Positions 5,891-12,571 of a stretch of 30,297 bases of DNA are shown piece by piece. A program made the translations under genes and the position numbers. The notes below the pieces were generated by a model that saw only the letters and a list, made by a program, of their open reading frames with translations, had not been told where the DNA came from and ran no database searches. Positions within the stretch are counted from its first letter, which is position 1. Every line of letters begins with the position of its first letter. Origin of the DNA: a virus; the IMG/VR virus record IMGVR_UViG_3300042468_000701, positions 1 to 30,297 of that record; one strand, given 5' to 3'.

Positions 5891-6408
5891 CTCCCCCCAA
5901 GCGTCCCCGCACAACCGAAGGGCTGATCGGCTCGAACCTCGCACTTCTGCAAGGCGCGTTCGAGGCGTACGTCAAGGGTCCGCTCGGCGTGGAGGGAACC
6001 AGACGACGCCGGTACGTCCAATCGCTGCTTGATCGCATGTGGCGGCTGGAGAAACGGATGCTCGCGGAGCGTGTGCCGGTCAAGCGGTTCTCAAACCCTC
6101 GCATGGAGGCCGAGTACCGACGTGCTGTTCAGGTCTGCGGTGTTGACGACGCGACCGTGATCGGACCGCTCCGCCCCGTGCGAGAGGTGGCGTTCCGGTG
6201 GGCGTGGTGTACGGTGGCGCGTCAGCGTGGGTACTCGCTGCCGGAGGTCGCACGGTCGCTGGGAAGGCGTAACCATTCGTTCCTGTGCGAGATTGAGAAG
6301 AACATGCGAGAGAAGAAGACTCGGCCCGCGTGTGTTGCGTGGGAACTTGCCGAGATGATCCGTAACGAGTTGACCATGCCCGCGAGCGGGCGGAAGGAGG
6401 CGGTGTGA
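5887..6408 (+). CDS. Stand-alone DnaA domain IV-like DNA-binding protein
   Basis: The 173-residue protein lacks the DnaA ATPase. Its C-terminal part (about 100-150) matches the DnaA domain IV helix-turn-helix pattern: RPVREVAFRWAW, then RGYSLPEVARSLGRRNHS, where residues 126-131 (GRRNHS) replace the usual GGRDHT signature that reads the DnaA box. The N-terminal half is basic and helical with KRPRTTEG at its start. It probably binds DNA at or near the phage origin, or competes with host DnaA. It is translationally coupled to the loader-like gene (ATGA) and to a membrane protein gene after it (overlap at GTGA). Confidence 0.65.
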   Translation: MTPPKRPRTTEGLIGSNLALLQGAFEAYVKGPLGVEGTRRRRYVQSLLDRMWRLEKRMLAERVPVKRFSNPRMEAEYRRAVQVCGVDDATVIGPLRPVREVAFRWAWCTVARQRGYSLPEVARSLGRRNHSFLCEIEKNMREKKTRPACVAWELAEMIRNELTMPASGRKEAV

Positions 6409-6602
6409 AGAAGCACGTTGAAACGGCCTTGTTTGTCTTTATCGTGGCGGTTGTGTTCGGACTCATTCTGCTGATCGTGATGATTCAGCCGATCATGGAA
6501 TCCCGCACGTATAACAAACTCACGGGCGCGAACACGACGGCGTGGGATGCGTTGTGGGTTGAGCTTCGGGTGCAGGACGTCCCGAGAAAGGACCCCCAAT
6601 GA
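6405..6602 (+). CDS. Small single-pass membrane protein
   Basis: A 65-residue protein with one strong transmembrane segment at about residues 8-28 (LFVFIVAVVFGLILLIVMI), a basic start (MKKH) and a soluble tail. GTG is the start; GGAGGC lies just before it and it overlaps the previous stop. It could be a holin-like or superinfection-related protein, but nothing identifies which. Confidence 0.65.
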   Translation: MKKHVETALFVFIVAVVFGLILLIVMIQPIMESRTYNKLTGANTTAWDALWVELRVQDVPRKDPQ

Positions 6603-6892
6603 CCCCCATCTCCCCCGAAGTGCTCGCAGAAGCACAGGACGCGAAACGGCCCGCAATCTGCGTCGTCATTACCGATTGTGTCGGTAAAAACCCGCGACAG
6701 TTTGACTTCGTAGCCTCACGCGACGAACAATCGTCGTTCCTCGATTTCGTGAGGAGGCTGCTTGCGAGGCGTGGCCAACAACGTCGAATCAGTCCGCGTC
6801 AATTCGGGTCGCGTGCGGACGTGTCGCGTGACGGTTCGAGCGGACGAAGGTGCAACAACTGGACGCCGGGATGTGAAAGGAGGGGGGAATGA
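6599..6892 (+). CDS. Hypothetical protein with doubtful C-terminus
   Basis: A 97-residue protein of unknown function joined to its neighbours by ATGA overlaps at both ends, which supports the frame. The first 60 residues (PAICVVITDCVG, then FVASRDEQSSFLDFVRRLL) look like a normal small alpha/beta protein. The last 40 are Arg/Ser-rich with poor predicted structure and look as if they may be read out of frame. A frame +1 ORF (GTG 6771 to TGA 6899) overlaps this part and gives a more protein-like sequence. A sequencing indel or a truly overprinted region are both possible. Confidence 0.5.
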   Translation: MTPISPEVLAEAQDAKRPAICVVITDCVGKNPRQFDFVASRDEQSSFLDFVRRLLARRGQQRRISPRQFGSRADVSRDGSSGRRCNNWTPGCERRGE

Positions 6893-7224
6893 CGATTGAG
6901 GAGTTGAGGAAGATGCAGGTTGAAGCCGTGCAGTACCTTGTGGGCTCTGGCGCGATGCACGAAGACGACTGCCCGTGCGACGACACCTGTTCGTGCGAAT
7001 GGAAGCAGCGTAACGACGCGATCAATTCGCTTGTGGTGCTGCACCTCCCCCTTCTCGCGGTCGCGGAGGCGGCGGAGAAGAAGGCGACCGAGTGCGAGCG
7101 ATGCGGCGGGTCTGCGGAAGTGCCCGACCATGACAACCCCTACACCACGACGCGGGGTTGCCCGCAGTGTCTCGCTCTCCGCACCGCCCTCGCGGACTTC
7201 GCCAAGGCAAGGGAGGCAATGTGA
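6889..7224 (+). CDS. Cys-rich probable zinc-binding protein
   Basis: The 111-residue product has two cysteine clusters. Residues around 28-36 read CPCDDTCSC, and near the C-terminus CERCGG is followed after about 20 residues by CPQC, a zinc-ribbon or DnaJ-type knuckle pattern. The region between is helical (LPLLAVAEAAEKKA). The ribosome binding site is AAAGGAGGGGGG. It overlaps neighbours in ATGA at the start and GTGA at the end. Zinc binding is inferred from spacing, and the role is unknown. Confidence 0.6.
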   Translation: MTIEELRKMQVEAVQYLVGSGAMHEDDCPCDDTCSCEWKQRNDAINSLVVLHLPLLAVAEAAEKKATECERCGGSAEVPDHDNPYTTTRGCPQCLALRTALADFAKAREAM

Positions 7225-7613
7225 GCAAAGCAATCGCAAGTCTGGTCGCGTCCAAAGTCATGGGCTGGCCGTTCGTCAAGACCCTGAAGAACGGCAACGC
7301 CATCCACGAACACCCCGAGTACGGGCACACCACGGTCGGCACCCTTGACGCTAAGGGCAACTTTACCGCGCCGTGGGATCCAACTACGCCCGCCGCGATG
7401 ATGGCGGTGGTGGAGAAGATGCGCGAGGGCGGGTGTTCGGCGTCGATTACGATTTCGCAAGGTGGATTTCCGGCCTTGCACACTTGCCAGTTTGCGGGGA
7501 GAAGCTGGGGATTCGGGGCGGGTGACACGTTGATGCTCGCCGTCTGCCTCGCCGCCCTTCGAGCGTGCGCCGTCCCCGAGTCCGACATCGCGAAAGCACT
7601 GGAGGAACGATGA
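7221..7613 (+). CDS. Phage ABA-sandwich-like protein
   Basis: A 130-residue protein resembling small phage proteins of the 'ABA sandwich' type: LVASKVMGWP near the start, then a central PWDPTTPAAMMAVVEKMREGG and a final helical FGAGDTLMLAVCLAALRA. Such proteins are common in phage accessory regions and have no firm function. I chose GTG 7221 because it forms the GTGA overlap with the previous gene and has AAGGGAGG before it; an earlier in-frame start at 7158 lies inside that gene. Family assignment is by pattern only. Confidence 0.5.
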   Translation: MSKAIASLVASKVMGWPFVKTLKNGNAIHEHPEYGHTTVGTLDAKGNFTAPWDPTTPAAMMAVVEKMREGGCSASITISQGGFPALHTCQFAGRSWGFGAGDTLMLAVCLAALRACAVPESDIAKALEER

Positions 7614-7960
7614 ATCTTGAACGACTGCCCGAGATTGTCGAGAGGGTTGGAGTCACACGCCCTGACAAGCCGGGCCTGATTCTGCGATGGTTCGATTACG
7701 ACAAGAAGCCCACATGGGCGTACCACGGTTCCGAGTCTGTCGCCGAGTCCGTAAACCCCCACGACGCCGCGAACGCCTGCGTTGTGGCGATGCTGGGGAG
7801 GTGCGCGGCAACAACGGACTACGCCGTTGCGGTCGCATCCGACGGAATCCTGATGATCGACTGCAAGATGGTCACCAAGGCGAAGTTCCCCGGCGACCTC
7901 CTCAACGCCCTGTACGACGCATTCCTTTCGCACCCGGACTGGTTCAAGGAGCAAGCATGA
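7610..7960 (+). CDS. Hypothetical protein, ABA-sandwich-like architecture
   Basis: A 116-residue product of unknown function. It looks like an alpha/beta protein: a helical start (LERLPEIVERVG), strands such as KPGLILRWFDY and YAVAVASDGILMIDC, and a final helix (LLNALYDAFLSH). The ATG at 7610 has GGAGGA just before it and overlaps the previous stop in ATGA. Its design (short sheet plus packing helices) recalls the preceding gene, so the two may be distant relatives. Confidence 0.6.
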   Translation: MNLERLPEIVERVGVTRPDKPGLILRWFDYDKKPTWAYHGSESVAESVNPHDAANACVVAMLGRCAATTDYAVAVASDGILMIDCKMVTKAKFPGDLLNALYDAFLSHPDWFKEQA

Positions 7961-8226
7961 AACCGATGACGACTGCGGAGATGGTGAAGTACCTCGAAGA
8001 GTGGGCGGAGGTGTGTAGCGACGACGAAAGCAGGGACTTCACCGCCATCGCCCGCCGCCTGCGTTTGCTGGCGGAGGTGGCGAAGACGTCAAGCCGACGA
8101 CTGACCGCGAGCGGGTTCACGATGGTCCCTGTCGGACCAGCGACCCCGGACAACCCGATCTTTGTTGCGTACCGGGACGCCCGCGCCGCCCTCGACGCCG
8201 ACGAGCGGGAAGGAGGAAGCGAATGA
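7957..8226 (+). CDS. Hypothetical small helical protein
   Basis: An 89-residue product of unknown function, mostly helical (MVKYLEEWAEVC, then FTAIARRLRLLAEVAKTSSR) with a Gly/Pro hinge and a charged tail. The ATG at 7957 follows AAGGAGCAAGC and overlaps the previous stop; in-frame starts further upstream lie inside the preceding gene. The next gene starts within its stop codon. Confidence 0.6.
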   Translation: MKPMTTAEMVKYLEEWAEVCSDDESRDFTAIARRLRLLAEVAKTSSRRLTASGFTMVPVGPATPDNPIFVAYRDARAALDADEREGGSE

Positions 8227-8687
8227 GCGAGTCACCCAATCCAAGGAAGTTCGTGCTGGGCGAGGGCGAGCCAAGAAGGTGGATGGAGTGCGACGGCACG
8301 GGCACAATTATCACGACCGATCCGATGGTCTCTCACGCATTCCACGTCGCTGCCCTCGCCGCCAAGGACGCGGAAATTGAGCGGTTGAAGGTGCAACTGA
8401 ACGACAAAGAAGTTGACCTCGCGGTGTGGAAGGGCACGGCGAAGCAACGCATCGCCCAACTCGAATCCGACAACAAGGCGCTCGCGGCGGAGGCGGATAG
8501 GTTGGAGGAAGTGTGCAGGGTGCTGGGGGCGGAAATTGCGGACGCCCGGCTGTTCACCGACTACAACGAGACAAACAAGAACAAAGTGCCTTACGAGGCC
8601 AGCAAGTATCGCACGACCCGTCGAGCCACCGACGCCCACCCCCTCGCCCCGAAGTACGTCCAGCCGCGAAAGGAGACGCAGGAATGA
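8223..8687 (+). CDS. Coiled-coil phage protein
   Basis: A 154-residue protein with a long coiled-coil segment from about residue 45 to 108 (AALAAKDAEIERLKVQLNDK, then QRIAQLESDNKALAAEADRLEE). A short N-terminal domain includes WMECDGTGTIITTD. The C-terminus is basic and extended. Such small coiled-coil proteins are common in phage accessory operons and no function is known. The start is supported by GGAGGAAGCG and an ATGA overlap. Confidence 0.65.
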   Translation: MSESPNPRKFVLGEGEPRRWMECDGTGTIITTDPMVSHAFHVAALAAKDAEIERLKVQLNDKEVDLAVWKGTAKQRIAQLESDNKALAAEADRLEEVCRVLGAEIADARLFTDYNETNKNKVPYEASKYRTTRRATDAHPLAPKYVQPRKETQE

Positions 8688-9034
8688 CCATCCCCCCGCT
8701 GACCGCAGCCGAGTTGTTTGACGTCGTGAAGGACTGTCCGGAGGTGTGGGCCACCAAGGACAGCGGCCTGATCTATCGGGTCGAATCCGATTATTGGGAA
8801 CACGATGACGACTGGATTTCGCCGAAGATCGCCACCCTCACGCTCCTCGCGCTCTTCACCCTCGCGGCTGAGTGCGGGGTGAACTCATGCTCGTTCTCAA
8901 GCGGACATCCGACTGTCTGGGGGGCGTTTACCAATTTGGATCCTCTCTGGGTTCAGAGGGGCGCAGAGAACACCCACCCGCTGTCCGCCGCCGTCGCCGC
9001 GTACAAGAAGAAAGGAGCTGAGCGTGGAGTTTGA
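8684..9034 (+). CDS. Hypothetical protein, Trp- and Asp-rich
   Basis: A 116-residue protein of unknown function. An acidic, Trp-containing middle (YWEHDDDWISPK) is followed by a hydrophobic helix TLTLLALFTLAAECG, possibly too interrupted to be a stable membrane span. ATG 8684 is used because it overlaps the previous stop in ATGA and follows AAGGAGACGCAGG. It overlaps the next gene by 11 bases. Confidence 0.55.
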   Translation: MTIPPLTAAELFDVVKDCPEVWATKDSGLIYRVESDYWEHDDDWISPKIATLTLLALFTLAAECGVNSCSFSSGHPTVWGAFTNLDPLWVQRGAENTHPLSAAVAAYKKKGAERGV

Positions 9035-9527
9035 GAAGATGATCCCACCCGACAAACTGCAAGCACTCGAAACCGCGATGCTGGCGTACTACAACGCCAA
9101 GCGTGCCCACGACGACGCGGAAGAGGAGTATTTCAAAGACGACGGCCATACGTGGGACTACTTCGGGCGTCACCACATCGACGCGATGGAGAAGGCTGGC
9201 GATGCGTGGAAGGCGATCATGTTGGACCTCCTCCGCGCCGCCGCCACCGTGCCGCCGAAGGATCATGTCAAGTTCTTCGCGGACGCCATTCGAGCGGCCT
9301 GCGGAGCGTGTGGTGGGACGGGCGTCGGCGGGGTCACAAATGGACCCGGTGGTGAGCCAGAACCCTACGAGTGCGAGTATTGCGGGCGACCGATGCAGGC
9401 GTGCCAAGCCGCCGCCCAAGCCGCACGCGAGAGGGGAGGGGAGAAGTGCTCCGAATGTGGCAAATACCCGCCCGACCACAAAGGCGTCTGCGAAGGCTGC
9501 CTTGAGTACCGAAACCACCAGCGATGA
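9024..9527 (+). CDS. Zinc-ribbon-containing hypothetical protein
   Basis: The 167-residue protein has a helical N-terminal half rich in acid and aromatic residues (LAYYNAKRAHDDAEEEYF) and a C-terminal half with three cysteine pairs. These read CGACGG, CEYCGRP, then CSECGKYP followed by CEGC. The last two pairs look like zinc knuckles. The GTG start follows AAAGGAG by six bases. Function is unknown; the cysteine spacing suggests a structural zinc site. Confidence 0.55.
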   Translation: MEFEKMIPPDKLQALETAMLAYYNAKRAHDDAEEEYFKDDGHTWDYFGRHHIDAMEKAGDAWKAIMLDLLRAAATVPPKDHVKFFADAIRAACGACGGTGVGGVTNGPGGEPEPYECEYCGRPMQACQAAAQAARERGGEKCSECGKYPPDHKGVCEGCLEYRNHQR

Positions 9528-9539
9528 AAGGAGCCCGCG

Positions 9540-10532
9540 ATGGGAAGTGAGAAGAAGAACAACGGATGCCCGTGCCTCCACTGCACGATGGAGTCCGACG
9601 CGGAGTGTGTCTGCAAGAGCCACGGATCCGCCAGCGCCAACAAAGCCCTGTCCGACGCGATGGCCGAGACGTTGGCCCGCACCGCCGCGAGAAACCCCAC
9701 CCCCGCCAGCGTCGTCGAGACGCACAGGCCGGAGGTGCCGAAGTGCGATCTGGCCGACGAAATTGGCAAGCTGCTCAGGCTTCGCCCGGATCTTGAACTT
9801 GTGATCTACGACAACGATGGCGTGAACTTCGGTGTCCGGCTACTGGACCAATCTGCTGAAGGTCCGTCTAAGTGCATCCGCCGTCGCATTTCGTTTGATC
9901 TGCCGTTTGTGATTCGATCGTTCATCGAGTCGATCCCCGGAGAACCCCCATGCTCAAACGAATCGCAGAGTGGTGGCACCGTGCCTGTTGCGCCGTCGGC
10001 TGGCACGACTGGAACCCCATCGGGCGAATCACCAGAGCCCCCGAAGACTCCGATCGACTCTTCCTGCACGACGAATGCTCCCGTTGCGGAAAGCGTCGAT
10101 AACCCCCCCGCGCAGGCGTGCGATGGGAGCGGCGGGTTCTCGTCACAAAGCTACGACGACCGGGCGCAAGGGACGGTCGGCTCCTACCGCCCCTGCCCCG
10201 GCTGCCCCCGGTGCAAGCCCGCCAAGCACGACGACCAGACCGCCGACATCGCGGACGCCGCCCTGAAGTTCATCGGCGACGGGCCGGGCAAGGTGCTTGT
10301 CGAAACGTGGGGAGCACAGCAAGCCCGTCGCATTCACCTTCGGCGGGCACTGGAGCAGTGCGCGCTGGATGGGATCATGCGAGGCAAAGCCAAGCCCGAC
10401 GACGCCGCGTTCAGGGAGAAGGTGCGGGAGTTGTGCGAGTGGGTCGGGGAAGTCGCCATCATCGGCTCGCGTCCACGCTTGCTCGCCCGCGAAGTCCTCG
10501 CCATGATGGAGAAGCCATGCCCCAAGAAATGA
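9540..10532 (+). CDS. Hypothetical protein with low-complexity linker and nested gene
   Basis: This 330-residue frame has three parts. An N-terminal part (about 1-135) holds a Cys-rich start (CPCLHCTMESDAECVC) and an alpha/beta piece ending DLPFVIRSFIESI. A Ser/Thr/Pro-rich linker follows (about 137-195). The C-terminal part begins CDGSGGFSS with PCPGCPRC and ends in helices. The linker coincides with a separate 50-codon gene in another frame (9950-10102). The linker therefore either tolerates overprinting, or the two ends were once separate genes joined by a frameshift. GAAAGGAG supports the start. No function can be assigned; a zinc-binding role is plausible. Confidence 0.55.
   Translation: MGSEKKNNGCPCLHCTMESDAECVCKSHGSASANKALSDAMAETLARTAARNPTPASVVETHRPEVPKCDLADEIGKLLRLRPDLELVIYDNDGVNFGVRLLDQSAEGPSKCIRRRISFDLPFVIRSFIESIPGEPPCSNESQSGGTVPVAPSAGTTGTPSGESPEPPKTPIDSSCTTNAPVAESVDNPPAQACDGSGGFSSQSYDDRAQGTVGSYRPCPGCPRCKPAKHDDQTADIADAALKFIGDGPGKVLVETWGAQQARRIHLRRALEQCALDGIMRGKAKPDDAAFREKVRELCEWVGEVAIIGSRPRLLAREVLAMMEKPCPKK
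9950..10102 (+). CDS. Nested 50-residue Cys/His-rich protein
   Basis: A complete ATG-to-TAA frame of 50 codons lies inside the 330-residue gene in another reading frame, with GGAGA six bases before it. The product begins MLKRIAEWWHRACCAVG, continues WHDWNPIGR and ends with ECSRCGKRR. The GHDW-type tryptophan/histidine motif and the terminal CxxC knuckle look like a recurring kind of tiny phage zinc protein, so this is more than a chance frame. It may bind zinc and nucleic acid. It has no protein-level relation to its host frame. Confidence 0.5.
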   Translation: MLKRIAEWWHRACCAVGWHDWNPIGRITRAPEDSDRLFLHDECSRCGKRR

Positions 10533-10948
10533 CCATCGACGAAGCGATCAGGGATTGCATCGCGCAGGTGCCGGAGACGTGCCCCGTTGGGTTCAAGTGG
10601 TACGAGGATCAGTCTCCGCGTGCAGTCATGCCGCTGCGAGGGTGGCGAGACACGTCGTTACGCCAGCCGCCCGGTGTGATTCACACGATCAAGCCGGAGT
10701 ACTTCCGCGCCCTCTGGTTTGATGCCGCGTGGGAGTGGCTCGCTCGTCAGAACAAGCGGGAAGACGTTGAAACCGAGTTCTGGCCCGCGTTGCCGTACGA
10801 CGATTCGTGTCACGGGGCCGGATTGTGGGCGGTGCGTGAAATTGAAAAGTGGGCTGACGACGACGGTTTCGATTGTTGCGACCACCTGCCGACGAAATAC
10901 CACGCTCTTTGCAGGGCCGTCCTGCTTGCGAAGGAGTTGAAGCCATGA
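10517..10948 (+). CDS. Hypothetical acidic, Trp-rich protein
   Basis: A 143-residue protein of unknown function. It has MTIDEAIRDCIAQVPE near the start, a central IKPEYFRALWFDAAWEWLARQN and an acidic C-terminal helix (EIEKWADDDGFDCCDHL). The ATG at 10517 follows GGAGAAGCC and overlaps the previous gene by 16 bases; an upstream in-frame start at 10118 is inside that gene and unlikely. The next gene starts in its stop codon. Confidence 0.6.
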   Translation: MPQEMTIDEAIRDCIAQVPETCPVGFKWYEDQSPRAVMPLRGWRDTSLRQPPGVIHTIKPEYFRALWFDAAWEWLARQNKREDVETEFWPALPYDDSCHGAGLWAVREIEKWADDDGFDCCDHLPTKYHALCRAVLLAKELKP

Positions 10949-11151
10949 ACTACTACGTCCTCGCGTGGATGATCGGAGCCGTCCTCACGTTCGCCTACGC
11001 CATGTGGCAGTGCCGCGATTCGGTGGAGCGTGACGCACTCATTGACACGCTGGGGCTGGGGTTCGTGTGGTGGCTGGCGTTCTGGCCGCTGATCCTCGCG
11101 TGGCTGGTTGTCACTCACCTGCGGCGGCGAAAGGAAAGCACCCGTGGATAA
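10945..11151 (+). CDS. Small two-pass membrane protein, paralog A
   Basis: A 68-residue membrane protein with two transmembrane segments (about 4-21 and 36-57) joined by an acidic loop, and a basic tail (HLRRRKESTRG). The start ATG overlaps the previous stop and has AAGGAG before it. It is similar in size and layout to the next protein: aromatic start, glycine-containing first span, and a ...WP..L.WL.. second span. This suggests a tandem duplication. Two-span phage proteins of this size include holins, but no lysis partner is identified. Confidence 0.6.
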   Translation: MNYYVLAWMIGAVLTFAYAMWQCRDSVERDALIDTLGLGFVWWLAFWPLILAWLVVTHLRRRKESTRG

Positions 11152-11344
11152 CCCCTACATCGTTGCATGGATCGTCGGCGGGCTGCTCACCATCGTCTAC
11201 GGGCTCTGGTGCCGACGCCTAAAGAGCATGGGCCTGATGGAAATGGACGTGCTCGTTACGCTTGTGATCGTTGCAGTGTGGCCGATTGTGCTGCCGTGGC
11301 TGATTGGCGCACACGTCAACCGGGGAAGGAAGGCGGCTGAATGA
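11144..11344 (+). CDS. Small two-pass membrane protein, paralog B
   Basis: A 66-residue protein with two transmembrane segments (about 4-22 and 36-55) and a basic C-terminus (HVNRGRKAAE). It begins at GTG 11144 with AAAGGAAAG before it and overlaps the previous gene by eight bases. PYIVAWIVGGLLTIVYGLW aligns with YYVLAWMIGAVLTFAYAMW of the neighbour, and the second spans share WPxxLxWL. The pair probably arose by duplication and may form a hetero-oligomer. The function is unknown. Confidence 0.6.
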   Translation: MDNPYIVAWIVGGLLTIVYGLWCRRLKSMGLMEMDVLVTLVIVAVWPIVLPWLIGAHVNRGRKAAE

Positions 11345-11568
11345 TCCCCTCCGAAGCCACCTACCCGATGCTCGTCCGCATCCTTCGCATGTCCCACTCT
11401 CAACACGCGGGCCGGGGCTGGCTCGTCTCCGGGGCCAGAACCTACGGGCTGGTCCAGCCGTTCGGCCACAAGCACCCCGAGCGGATACCGTGGCACTATC
11501 TCAAACCGTGGGCGTCCGCAAACGCCCGTCACTCAACCATCGCCAACAAAAGGAAGGAAGAAACATGA
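11341..11568 (+). CDS. Hypothetical small basic protein
   Basis: A 75-residue basic protein of unknown function, rich in His, Trp, Arg and Lys. It contains RILRMSHSQHAGRGWLVSG and WHYLKPW, with a charged tail NKRKEET that doubles as the ribosome binding site region of the next gene. It overlaps the previous gene in ATGA and is preceded by GGAAGGAAGG. Confidence 0.5.
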   Translation: MIPSEATYPMLVRILRMSHSQHAGRGWLVSGARTYGLVQPFGHKHPERIPWHYLKPWASANARHSTIANKRKEET

Positions 11569-11765
11569 AGCCCGCGTTTCGATGGTGGATGTACCCGCTG
11601 GTGCCGATAGCAACCCCTGTTGTCGTTGCTTTGTCGATGCTCAGCGTTTTGGTGTGGATTACGACGCTTGTGTTTGTCGTCGTCCCCGTTTCCGTGTTCT
11701 GTTGGTTTTGGGAGGTCGAAGAGCCAAAGTGGTTTGGTCATTTCTGGCCCGTGTCCTCTGTTTGA
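11565..11765 (+). CDS. Small hydrophobic membrane protein, holin-like size
   Basis: A 66-residue protein with a hydrophobic core from about residue 8 to 48, long enough for two transmembrane helices (VPIATPVVVALSMLSVLVWI, then LVFVVVPVSVFCWFW), and a short polar end. ATG 11565 overlaps the previous stop and follows AAGGAAGGAAG. Its position before a secreted Cys-rich protein and the operon terminator makes a lysis or membrane function possible, but no endolysin is seen near it. Confidence 0.55.
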   Translation: MKPAFRWWMYPLVPIATPVVVALSMLSVLVWITTLVFVVVPVSVFCWFWEVEEPKWFGHFWPVSSV

Positions 11766-11776
11766 AAGGAGTCCCC

Positions 11777-12097
11777 ATGATCGTGAGTCTGATCCTGACC
11801 ATCGCGTCCCTCGTCGCACCCGTCGCCCAACCCGTCCCCAGCGGCCCGCCCGTGCAAGGCCCGTGCGCCTTCCCGAGGCCCGAGGACCACTACACGCCCC
11901 TGCAAGGCGTGGGCAAGTGCTGGACGCTGTACTACATGCGTCTGGAGACGAACAAGATCGCGTACTGGATCCGCGTGACCGAGCAGTGCGGAGGTGGCGA
12001 CTGTCACTGCTACGCCAAGGCAATCGAGAACTTCCTCGAACAAATGGCAATCGCCGAGCAGGAACTGGCCGAGTGTTTGGTCACTGGCGGGAACTGA
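11777..12097 (+). CDS. Secreted or periplasmic Cys-rich small protein
   Basis: A 106-residue protein starting with a signal-peptide-like sequence (MIVSLILTIASLVAPVA, with A17/Q18 a possible cut site). The mature part has six cysteines (C30, C48, C71, C76, C78, C100) and a CGGGDCHC cluster, typical of disulfide-bonded exported proteins. The start has AAAGGAG. It is the last gene of the rightward accessory operon, ending just before a terminator, and converges with the XRE gene (17-base overlap of 3' ends). The role is unknown; interaction with the host envelope is possible. Confidence 0.55.
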   Translation: MIVSLILTIASLVAPVAQPVPSGPPVQGPCAFPRPEDHYTPLQGVGKCWTLYYMRLETNKIAYWIRVTEQCGGGDCHCYAKAIENFLEQMAIAEQELAECLVTGGN

Positions 12098-12284
12098 TTT
12101 CACAGGACAAGCCAAGCCCCCGGACGAGCCGTGCATACGTGCTAATCCGGGGGTCTTTCTTTCCCGCGAGGATGTCGCTGATTCGGGGCTGGGTAACGCC
12201 CGAAAGCCGGGCAAGTTCATCTTGCGTGATGCCTTTGGCGTCCATTGCGGCGCGGATCTGTTCGATGAGGTGGGAGGGTTGCAT
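12081..12284 (-). CDS. XRE-family helix-turn-helix transcription regulator
   Basis: A 67-residue protein that is almost entirely one HTH_3/XRE domain: LIEQIRAAMDAKGITQDELA, then RLSGVTQPRISDILAGKKDP. The recognition-helix pattern (Q-P-R-I-S-D-I-L-A-G) is typical of phage repressors and antitoxin-like regulators. ATG at 12284 is chosen because GGGGTG lies five bases before it; a GTG at 12290 is the alternative. It is the last gene of the leftward operon and probably controls that operon or the lysis/lysogeny choice, perhaps by binding the inverted repeat at 13630-13679. Its coding strand opposes the terminator of the rightward operon. Confidence 0.75.
   Translation of the reverse strand: MQPSHLIEQIRAAMDAKGITQDELARLSGVTQPRISDILAGKKDPRISTYARLVRGLGLSCEISSRQ
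12117..12162 (+). terminator. Intrinsic terminator of the rightward accessory operon
   Basis: CCCCCGGA (12117-12124) pairs perfectly with TCCGGGGG (12146-12153) around a 21-base loop, followed by TCTTTCTTT (12154-12162). It lies 19 bases after the last rightward gene, in the antisense of the XRE gene. This is a convincing rho-independent terminator for transcripts from the accessory operon. Confidence 0.7.
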
Positions 12285-12287
12285 AAT

Positions 12288-12317
12288 CACCCCGCGCGAC
12301 GTTGGCCGGGCGGGGTG
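12288..12317 (-). promoter_or_regulatory. Hairpin covering the ribosome binding site of the XRE gene
   Basis: On the minus strand CACCCCGC (12317-12310) pairs with GCGGGGTG (12295-12288) around 14 bases. The second arm contains GGGGTG, the ribosome binding site of the regulator gene. Folding would hide the site, so translation of the regulator may depend on ribosomes from the upstream gene opening the stem. The pairing is seen; the control role is inferred. Confidence 0.45.
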
Positions 12318-12325
12318 GGGGTGGT

Positions 12326-12571
12326 TTACTGTTGTTCAAACGCGGCCCACTGTTCGTCGGTCGCCCAGTTCACGCCTTCGCGCCCGCACCGAAACTCAAG
12401 CGAGTCTTCTCGGTCTACGGGCTTTGCGGCTTCCGCGTTACGCTGCCGAATTGCACACGGGCGGCAGATTCCGAAGCCCGTGTCCATGTTCCACCATTGG
12501 GCATGACGACCAGCGCCGCCTCCACAGCAGTTGCACCGAAGGGACCGAACCGTTCCGGGGTTGTGATTCAC
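12326..12571 (-). CDS. Small Cys-rich zinc-finger-like phage protein
   Basis: An 81-residue protein with CNCCGG at about residues 13-18, a conserved-looking GRHAQWWNMDTGFGIC and CRPC (about 36-39). Such CxCC...QWWN.D.G.GIC..C proteins recur in phages and are probably zinc-bound. The start is GTG 12571, preceded by GGGAGG, and it overlaps the previous stop in GTGA. The role is unknown. It lies in the leftward operon between a short helical protein and the XRE regulator. Confidence 0.6.
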   Translation of the reverse strand: MNHNPGTVRSLRCNCCGGGAGRHAQWWNMDTGFGICRPCAIRQRNAEAAKPVDREDSLEFRCGREGVNWATDEQWAAFEQQ

